Assembly: GCA_029255685.2 (NCBI GenBank)
Contig: CM055313.2
Location: 29,012,579 to 29,076,578, forward strand
DNA from: Silene conica
Taxonomy: Eukaryota; Streptophyta; Magnoliopsida; Caryophyllales; Caryophyllaceae
Direction: 5' to 3'
Length of the DNA: 64,000 nt
Positions 56,057 to 64,000 of the stretch are shown piece by piece. How positions within the stretch are numbered: the stretch's first letter is position 1; each line of letters starts with the position of its first letter. A program made the translations under genes and the position numbers. The notes under the pieces are model-generated. The model saw only the letters and a program-made list of their open reading frames with translations, did not search any database and was not told the DNA's origin.

Positions 56057-57433
56057 GTGCAGATAATCGCTAAAGAGAATAACCTATGGTACCTCGACAG
56101 TGGATGCTCCATACACATGAAAGGCGACGCTAATCTATTCAGTACCTTAAAACCATTCGACGGAGGAAAGGTCACCTTCGGTGACAACAAAAAGGGAAAG
56201 GTAATAGGAGTCGGTAAAATAGGCATCTCATCTTCTCACTCTATTAGCGATGTATATCTGGTAAGTGGTCTTAAACATAACCTAATTAGTATATCCCAGT
56301 TATGCGACAAAGGAAACAAAGTTGTCTTTCATACAGATGTTTGTCGTATAATTATGGAAGGTACAAGTAAAGTTATTCTTGAAGGTCATAGAAAGAAAAA
56401 TCTTTATATGATTGATTTAAACGTTGTGCCTAATGATTCTCTCTCGTGTATGAAAGTTATGTTAGATGATCCATGTCTCTGGCATAAGAGATTTGGGCAT
56501 ATTAGTTCTCTTATTAATACCAAATTGAAGAGATGGGACTTGGTCGAAGGTCTTCCCAAGATCAAGTTTGATCAAGAAAAGATGGGCGACACATGTGCAC
56601 GTTGTAAACACGTCAGATCATCCTTCAAACCAAAAAGAATAGTAAGTACTAACCAAGCTCTTGACCTAGTACATATGGATCTCTGTGGCCCTATGAAGGT
56701 AAGAAGCAGAGGCGGTTCCAGGTATGTTTTCGTTCTAGTTGATGATTATTCTAGATTTGTTTGACCAATCTTTCTTCATTCTAAACATGAAACATTTGAT
56801 GAATTTGTTAATCTTATGAAACTTGTTCAAAACAAATTAAAAACTAATCTAGTAACTATTCGAACTGACCATGGAACTGAGTTTGACAACCATGCTTTTA
56901 TTGAATTCTGTAAATCCAACGGGGTTGGACATAACTTCTCTGCACCTAGAACTCCACAACAAAACGGAGTAGTAGAACGCATGAACATAACCCTAGAAGA
57001 CATGGCTAGAATAATGCTTCTTTGTAGTGGCCTACCTAGAAACTTTTGGGCTGAGGCTATCAGTACAGCTTGCTATATTCATAATCGTGGTATGATTAGA
57101 CCTATCCTTAAAAAGACACCTTATGAACTTTTACGTGGTCGTAAACCTAATATGTCTCATCTAAGATGTTTTGGGAGTAAATGCTTTGTTCTTAACAACG
57201 GTAAAAATCGCTTAAGCAAATTTGACCCTAGAAGTGATGAGGCAATTTTCATAGGATATTCTGATCATAGTAAGGCCTATAAAGTTTTTAACAAACGTAC
57301 CTTATGCATAGAAGAGAGTATACATGTTATATTTGATGAGAGTAATGTCTTCGACAAGCCTTTACAGGACGAAGAGGAAAACCTAGACGAACCTGACTTT
57401 CGTTTGTCAAGGGAAGATCCTCCTGAAATATAA
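56057..57433 (+). pseudogene. pol: Protease and integrase of V Pol, one internal stop
   Basis: Protease motif WYLDSGCSIHMKGD (about 56085). The GAG-pre-integrase motif LWHKRFGHIS and a zinc-binding pair CARCKHVRS precede the core. Catalytic Asp is in MDLCGPMK, Asp in RTDHGTEFDN and Glu in NGVVERMN, so the DDE triad is intact. A TGA at 56762-56764, where Trp is usual after YSRF, interrupts the core; the same phase resumes at once. A TAA at 57431-57433 separates it from the RT frame, again in the same phase. Confidence 0.88.
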
Positions 57434-57478
57434 AATAATGATGAAGGCGAAATTCAAGGAAACAATGATGAACTTAAT

Positions 57479-59201
57479 TTGGAAGGAAATGGTGCGAGAG
57501 ATGAAACTACAGTTGATGATACTGTAGATAACTCTCAAACCAATGACTTAGAACCCAGAGTTGTAGCTAATGAAGCTACAACTTTGAATCAAAACCAAAG
57601 GGAAGAAGTCATAGTTATACCTGACTCTCCTACAAAACCGGGTTTAGATTCAGGGGGAACAAGTCAAAATCCCGAGTCAAGCAGTAGCAATGAAAACAAT
57701 CAATCAAGAAACTGGAGATATAAAGGCTCTCACCCTCTGGATAACATCATAGGAAGCCTTACAGAAGGAGTTCAAACTCGAAGAAGCTTAACCAACTTCT
57801 GTTCTTTCTACTCCTTTCTATCCACAATTGAACCTACAAATATACAAGAAGCTCTTGCAGAACCTGACTGGATAGTCGCCATGCAAGAAGAACTACAACA
57901 ATTCGAGAGGAATAAAGTATGGCATCTCGTTCCTCGTCCAAAAGATAGATCAGTAATTGGAACGAGATGGGTATTCAGAAATAAATTAGATGACTCTGGA
58001 GTCATCGTACGTAATAAGGCAAGATTGGTCGTTCAAGGATACAATCAACAGGAAGGGATCGATTATGACGAAACCTTCGCTCCTGTTGCTCGCCTTAAAG
58101 CGATTCGCTTGCTTATAGCATTCGTTGCACATAAAGGAATGAAATTGTTTCAAATGGATGTTAAGACTGCATTCCTTAACGGATATCTTCAGGAGGAAGT
58201 CTATGTCGAACAACCTCCTAGATTTCCTGACAGCAGACTCAAGGATCATGTGTACAGATTGGACAAAGCTCTCTACGGGCTGAAACAAGCCCCTCGAGCA
58301 TGGTACGACAGACTATCAAAGTTTTTGTTGGGAAGCGGATTCAAGAGAGGATCAGTAGATAAGACACTATTTCTGAAAAGTGAAAATTCCGATCTACTAG
58401 TTGTCCAGATCTACGTTGACGATATTATCTTTGGCTCAACCAACAAAAAGTTGTGCCAGTATTTCTCAGAGTTGATGACATCCGGGTTCGAGATGAGCAT
58501 GATGGGAGAATTAAAATTCTTCATTGGTCTACAAATTCAACAAACGAACGAGGGTATCAAAGTCGATCAACAAAAATACGTCAAAGAGTTAATAAAAAAA
58601 TTTGGAATGGAATCCTCTCATCCTATGCCTACTCCAATGGTAACAGATAAGAAACTTACCAAAGACGAGGACGGTAAGCCAGTAGATGAAACTACTTATA
58701 GAGGTATGATCGGCTCACTTCTTTATCTTACTGCAAGTCGTCCAGATATAATGTTTAGTGTCTGCGTTTGTGCTCGGTTCCAATCTGCACCAAAAGAATC
58801 GCATATGATTGTGGTTAAGAGAATCCTAAGATACCTAATCGGAACATCAAAATTATATCTATGGTATCCTATGGATTGTAATTTCAACCTATTAGGATAT
58901 TCAGATGCGGATTATGTAGGTTGTTCTTTAGATAGAAAAAGTACTTCTGGACTTGCGACCTTCGTTGGACCATGTATTATATCATGGGCATCCAAGAAAC
59001 AAAATTCTATCGCCTTGTCAACCGCAGAAGCAGAATATATTGCAGCCGCACTGGTATGTTCTCAACTACTATGGTTAAAACAGCAGTTACTTGATTATGG
59101 TATTGACGTGGGATGTCTACCTATATTATGTGATAATACGAGTGCTATTATAATATCTAAAAATCCGGCTCAGCACTCGAGAACAAAACACATAGAGATT
59201 A
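57479..59201 (+). CDS. pol: RT and RNase H of V Pol, cut by a solo LTR
   Basis: Open for more than 570 codons in the phase of the integrase. RT motifs: [94 protein letters not shown] and catalytic YVDDIIFGS. The Gln-rich, FERNKVW-type spacing is that of Sireviruses. RNase [49 protein letters not shown] and [10 protein letters not shown]. At 59202 a solo LTR breaks the domain; codons beyond that point to 59338 are LTR sequence. The domain resumes at 60694. Confidence 0.9.
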
Positions 59202-60688
59202 TGTTGAACCATATATTCAAATATATATATAGGATATATGTTTATGTTTTGATAATGACAAGTCTAGCTATCTATATATTATATACTCGTACGTATAATC
59301 GTGTGCTAAGTGTACAGAATATTAGTAACAAGATCTAATCAATCAAGTATAAAAGATTCAAGCATATTAGTCAATGAATTGACTAAATCGAAGATTGATA
59401 GAAGTTCACAAGCGCGCATAATGAACTAAAGTTATACTTATCAACTATAGCTTTAGTACAAGATTGATTCAAGTTATAGCTCCTAACTATAACTCTATAT
59501 CTATGAAAAAATGGTCGGAATATATGTGTTTTGATGAAACGATTGTTTCCAAATTAGTATCGTGTACAATTAGTGTTTAATTGGTATTCTATTCTAAATA
59601 TGGAATTGTTAATCTTGATAGGATTATATAAAATATCTTTAAGTTAAATAAGGAATAAATAATTGTCTTATGAGATAATTATTTATTACTAAAGTAAACT
59701 AAGGATTTTTATATAATCTTAATTGTCAAAAATATATAATCTAGATATAGTTTGTTACGATCTTGGAAAACATGTAATATGTCACGTTAGCATAAATCGT
59801 GTAGGATTAGTTTAAATAAATATTATGTATTTATTTAACTTCCTAAATAAACTAAGATTATATTGTGATAATATATTTTATTATCTTTGACATGATTTAG
59901 GAAATTGTTTTGATAAGGATACTAATTGTTTATTATATAAAGATCTTTCCTAAATATGAATTAGGAAATTGATTCCTTATATAATACTTATAGTATATTA
60001 TTAAATCTTTCCTAAATATATCAAGATTAGATTTAAGGTAGTATTACTAAAAGACTAGTATCCTAGTTTTAGTAATATTCCTAAATCATCTAGGGTTTGA
60101 ATTACCTAGATACATATTCTATATAAATAGACTACCTATGACACATTAAGTGACACGAAATATACACACATATATTCATGCAAATCGAGAGAGAGAACCG
60201 CCGATCATCCACTTCAATATTCGAGCTTTTCATTGTCATATCCGATTCAAGATTCAAGTGCTCAAGCATTGATCTTATTCATTCAAGATTGTGACACCAA
60301 GAAAACATTGAAGACTTTATCTTATTAATGTAAGATAGAACGAGTATTTAGCGGTACTCATTGTAAGACAAATATTTAACGGTAGTTGTCGTAGCTAGAT
60401 ATTTAACGGTATCTAGATAGAGTTGCGACTAACATCAAAGTTGCACGAGTAGGGTTGATAAAATTGTAATCCAGAGTTGGTACTAATTTTATTAATCGAG
60501 AATAGTGGACGTAGGTCTCAAAGTGTGAGACTGAACCACTTCAAAAATATTGTGTCTTTCCTTATTATTTGTTTTACTCGAAGATCATCATACAATCATA
60601 CACACATCGAATAAGATTTAAAAAGAAGGCATACTCAATTCACCCCCCCCCCCCCCTTCTTGAGTATATTATATCAATAGACTCTTCA
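59202..60688 (+). mobile_element. Solo LTR of a related Sirevirus (S) in V RNase H
   Basis: 1487 bp, TGTTGAACC...GACTCTTCA, with TSD GATTA exact at 59197-59201 and 60689-60693. It aligns along its length with the V LTR (ATGACAAGTCTA, AGTATTTAGCGGTACTCATT, GAATAGTGGACGTAGGT), but much of it is diverged, so it is another subfamily. TATA box CTATATAAATAG near 60119. A poly-C run of about 14 is at 60643-60656. It arose by LTR-LTR recombination after insertion. Confidence 0.92.
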
Positions 60689-60848
60689 GATTAGACATCA
60701 CTTCTTACGTGACCATGTAGAAAAGAAAAACATTAAGTTGGAATTTTGTAGTACGGAAAAACAATGGGCGGATATTTTTACTAAACCTTTGGCTAGAGAA
60801 CGATTTGAGACTTTACGATTGGAAATTTGTTTAATCGGTAGCACCTAA
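60689..60848 (+). pseudogene. pol: RNase H C-terminus of V, beyond the solo LTR
   Basis: After the duplicated GATTA the frame reads [17 protein letters not shown] and [14 protein letters not shown], the conserved end of copia RNase H/Pol, ending at TAA 60846-60848. This shows that V was intact here before the solo LTR inserted. Confidence 0.88.
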
Positions 60849-62470
60849 TCGATCTTAAGAGCTGAAAATGACCCAATGATTGACTATGAAAAGACAGAAT
60901 TATATGACTGTGTCCGTATATTCCGCTGCATGCCTATGTGTGTTATTTTTTATTGAATGCTCGAATTTTGATTATTTCATGCTATATGTTATACGAACGT
61001 ACACAACCAATTTCTCAAATCAAAATAATAATATTCACATATTAATAATTTATGCTCAAAAATTTATACCTAAAAATATTATTATTATATATATATATGT
61101 GTGTGTAGTTACGTACCTCAAGTACGTAACTTATAATAAACTTGTGTCAATTATATACGTACCAAAATTTCCGTAATATCTAAACCCATCTTATTTGTTT
61201 ACCCTCCAAACTTACCCTATTTACTACTACTACCTAACCCCGCGTGCCTACCCCACCATCACAACTCTCACACTCAAAAATCAAAAAATCACCATTAAAA
61301 CTTGCTAAAACCGTCAACCAAGCTAAAATAAATTTATCTACTCAAACACCATACTCCGACACCAACATCCTCGCCTCCACCGTCCCCCGAACCCATTTCC
61401 GTCACCGTTCTGAAATCAGAAGCAAGCAAGAGACGAAAATTAGAAAAAGGGAAATCATTAATGGAAGAGGAATTTCAAGATTATGATCAAATACCTCGTC
61501 CTCTGTTCCGTGATGTTTCCAGGGATGTTGCAAAAGAAAGGTTTAAAAAGTTCGAATAAAAAAAAAGGAAGGCGAAGGGGTGGTACGTTGGCTGTTACGA
61601 AGTTGTGCTCCGTGATCAAATGAATGATAAATTGATAAAGTTAATGGTATTCTAAGCAATGGACGTGAATTGCGATTCGGTAGTGTCAATGACAATGCTG
61701 AAAAATCGAATGGAATTTTGGATGGCTTAGAAGGAAAAGTTGATCAATTGTTTTCTTTAATTTCTGGGATAAGTAAGGTTAAGGCCGAGAATGGTCGAGG
61801 GTCAAGTGTGGATAAAGAGTTGCGAAGTTGGATACAACGGATTGATGAGAGTCTTGAGAAGCTTAGTCGTGATCTTAAGGAGGTTAACGGAGAAGTGCTT
61901 ATGATTAGTGGCCGTCACCAATTCCTCAGGACTCAAGGAGAAGCTCTAGTCCGTGATAATCGGATTTTACGTGAGGATGGTGGTCAATGTTTGGCCGCGG
62001 TTGAAGTGTTTTCTCTTAAGGTTCTCAATTTCGAATGTGCGGTGGATGCTCAAGCAAGAAACATCGGGAGTTGTTTAGATCGATTATCTACCTTGGAGTA
62101 TCGCAGTAGGCCGGATCCGGAATAAGCTTTTGCTATTTATGGCTCTGTTTTGTTTTGCGTGCAGAAAGTATTTTGGTGAAGATGACGGAATGCGGTTTGG
62201 GTGGATATCCGTCTCCCTAGCCCAATTGCTCTTTACTTTCTGTTATTTCCTTTTCCTAACCCTCTCCTTAAAACCGTTTAAGACATTAGCCCTATTTTGT
62301 TCTACCCTATCTTTGGCCCAATTTTCCCTATCCTACTATTCAGCCCAGTTGGCGTGTATTAAAAACTTTGACACTCTATCCTACAAACTATTCGGCCAAT
62401 TAGGCTCTTATTCGACACATTCGGCCCATGTGGTTTTATATTACATATTCGGCCCATCGGCTTTCTAGTA
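60849..62470 (+). other. 3' region of V, possible ORF3/env-like remnant
   Basis: Sireviruses often carry an additional, sometimes env-like, frame after pol. Here 61244-61486 encodes 80 basic residues, then a second phase around 61460-61560 reads DYDQIPRPLFRDVSRDVAKE before breaking. The coiled-coil frame at 61670-62125 is listed separately. The 62130-62468 frame is rich in Leu/Phe/Ser with no start context and is probably chance. Confidence 0.45.
61670..62125 (+). CDS. Unrecognised coiled-coil protein in V 3' region (possible ORF3)
   Basis: 151 codons from ATG to TAA on the element's sense strand, between pol and the polypurine tracts. The product is hydrophilic, Leu/Glu/Lys-rich and heptad-like (ILDGLEGKVDQLFSLI, RIDESLEKLSRDLKEVNGEV), so mostly helical. 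No signal peptide or membrane segment is visible in it, which weakens an envelope reading. It is probably the C-terminal half of a longer ORF3 whose front half lies in broken phases at 61244-61600. I do not recognise the family and assign no function. Confidence 0.5.
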   Translation: MRFGSVNDNAEKSNGILDGLEGKVDQLFSLISGISKVKAENGRGSSVDKELRSWIQRIDESLEKLSRDLKEVNGEVLMISGRHQFLRTQGEALVRDNRILREDGGQCLAAVEVFSLKVLNFECAVDAQARNIGSCLDRLSTLEYRSRPDPE

Positions 62471-62618
62471 TTTGGTTGTGTGTCGTTTTCCCGTTCGTAT
62501 TTCGTATTTGCTTGTTTTTACTCATATTTGTGTGTTTGATTTAGAATTTCATACTTAGGTTTGTTTCGTATTATATCATTCTAGTCGTTTTATGTCTTTG
62601 TTTCCGTCTTTTCAATGA

Positions 62619-62848
62619 TGTCAAAAGGGGGAAAAGAATGCGATCTAGATTACGAATTTGCCTAAGATTGCTCCTTGTCGTAACGTATTGTCTCTCTTAG
62701 TTCTTTTAAGTAATTGCTTTAATTTAAAAATAGAAACCCTAGTTAATCTATATTATAAAAGACCAATATTATGTTGAGGGGGAACGTTACTACGTTGTAC
62801 TTAGACACGATTCTAGATAAGACTTGCCATCATTAAAAAGGGGGAATT
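62619..62848 (+). promoter_or_regulatory. Repeated polypurine motifs of V
   Basis: Purine tracts AAAAGGGGGAAAAGAA (about 62622), TTGAGGGGGAAC (about 62774) and AAAAAGGGGGAATT (62834-62848); the last abuts the 3' LTR. Multiple polypurine tracts are a known Sirevirus feature. Confidence 0.75.
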
Positions 62849-64000
62849 TGTTGAGTAATATATTCTTTATATGTAATATATTGTTTTATGTTTTAATAAT
62901 GACAAGTCTAAATAATTATATTTTATATGCATTTGCGTGTAATCGTGCGTTTAAGTGTACAGTTTATTATACAGCGAAGATCGTAGTTTAATAAAGTATA
63001 AATTCAATCGAAGATTGAAGAAAGATCAAGTTCATGTCAAGTGTCAAGTCTTTTTGAAGATTTACAAGACAAAAGCTTTATTACAATATCGAGAGTTCTT
63101 AAGTTATAGATCGTGCCTATAACTATCGAAGAAATGAGATTTGCGTGAAATAAATCAAAGCGTGAAGATTTATGCGTGTTATTAATATATTATTATATAT
63201 TAATTTAGTAATCTTATAAACGGTTTTAAAATAGAAATATTCTTTAGTTAACAAGAATTAAAATATTTATCTTATGAGGTAAATATTAATTCTAAAATAC
63301 TAAGGATTTTATTTTAACCGTTATTGTCAAAATCTAAATTCCTAGGGAAACGTGCTTCGAGAAATATGTCTCGAAGAACATGATCTATGAAACGTGCGTT
63401 GGAAGTCGTGCGTAGAGTCGTGCGTGGGGAAGCGTGCCTCACGATTTCCTACATGACTTCTAATACGTTTCATATTATTTTTATGGTTAATTAAATAAAT
63501 AATGTTGTTTATTTAATTTACCTAAAGATTGACTAGGATTTGATTAAGGATATAATTTATTATATTATTGACAAGAATTAGGAATTGACTTTTATTAGGA
63601 TTCTATATTTTATGGTATAAGATATTTCCTAAGTCTAATAGGATTATGGAAATACTATCTTATGTCTTAAACTAATATTATTTACTAGAGTCCTTTCCTA
63701 AATCAAATAAGATTAAGTTTTAAATATTACCTAGAATTAGTATTCTAGATAAAGTAATATTTCTAAACTATCTAGGATTCAACCTAGATCTAAATTAGTA
63801 TATATATGCTCTCATTGTCACACGCCAAAACCACTTCACGAAAAACTAGCCTCACGCAAACCAAGAGAAACGAACGAACGTGCTCTTACATACGTTTCGT
63901 TTTCCGTGCCAATCATTGTCAAATCGCGTAATCAAGACTACAAGCATTGAAGAATATTTTCATACATTCAAGATCATCAAATACAAGAAGTTGTTGAAAG
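62849..64000 (+). repeat. 3' LTR of V, first 1152 bp
   Basis: Matches 52132-53283 with about 14 differences. About 374 bp should remain beyond the window. Confidence 0.93.

Larger units (their letters stand above)
52132..64000 (+). mobile_element. Sirevirus (copia) retrotransposon V, right end outside the window
   Basis: Left LTR 52132-53657 and the first 1152 bp of the right LTR from 62849 are about 98.8% alike. Order: Gag with coiled coil and two knuckles, protease, integrase, RT, RNase H, then a ~2-kb 3' region with a further reading frame and repeated polypurine motifs. All are features of Sireviruses. Coding is broken by stops, frameshifts and a solo LTR. It sits in the pol of Z. Confidence 0.9.

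Noticed and set aside
62130..62468. Hydrophobic 112-codon frame after the V coiled-coil frame
   Set aside because: Thr/Leu/Phe-rich chance frame in T-rich non-coding DNA; no signal peptide followed by a plausible mature protein, no known motif.

Overview
This is a plant nuclear window, most likely from a eudicot with a large repeat-rich genome. The evidence is AT-rich DNA, almost wall-to-wall LTR retrotransposons of plant clades (Tekay-type chromoviruses, an Angela/BARE-like copia, a Sirevirus), initiator-Met tRNA primer sites, a plant-type Helitron and a hAT MITE. I see no convincing host gene, rRNA, tRNA or CRISPR. The order (Caryophyllales is one possibility) cannot be fixed from the sequence.

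Layout. 3-~2000: the 3' part of a gypsy element (A) whose gag-protease frame runs straight into a pol-tail-like segment with no reverse transcriptase or integrase. 2268-2363: AAT/AAC microsatellite. 3019-5266: non-autonomous Helitron. 5283-5932: hAT MITE with a perfect 8-bp target duplication. 6644-16455: a complete young Tekay-type gypsy element on the minus strand (X), two 2236-bp LTRs, TSD ATCTC, one in-frame stop in its gag-pol. 16545-~17345: degraded antisense LTR fragment. 18236-23152: complete but heavily mutated copia (U), 214-bp LTRs, TSD ATGTG.

From 23776 to beyond the window end lies a nest. Element Z (gypsy, minus) shows its 3' LTR split into 23776-26193 and 50677-51242, plus a pol remnant at 51310-52131. 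Inside that LTR sits Y (26194-50671, plus), a large element with 2.45-kb LTRs and a non-coding interior. Inside the interior of Y sits W (29045-36457, plus), a gag-only element with LTRs of the Z family. At the 3' edge of W sits T (36458-44726, minus), an Angela-like copia. Target duplications tie the layers together: T has TTACA, W has TTTGA (its second copy lies beyond T), and Y has ATTCC/ATGCC. The Z pol is cut at 52132 by V, a Sirevirus (plus, to beyond 64000), and V carries a solo Sirevirus LTR (59202-60688, TSD GATTA) in its RNase H.

How they relate. X encodes the full Gag-PR-RT-RNaseH-IN-chromodomain set. Y has no protein but shares the primer site, leader, pre-PPT hairpin and a 27-bp LTR minisatellite with X, so it looks like a parasite of X-like machinery. 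W (gag only) and Z (with pol) share LTRs and form a second non-autonomous/autonomous pair. LTR divergences counted by eye (X ~0.4%, W ~1.0%, T ~1.2%, V ~1.2%, Y ~1.8%, U ~3.3%) broadly agree with the nesting order, except that T is not less diverged than its host W.
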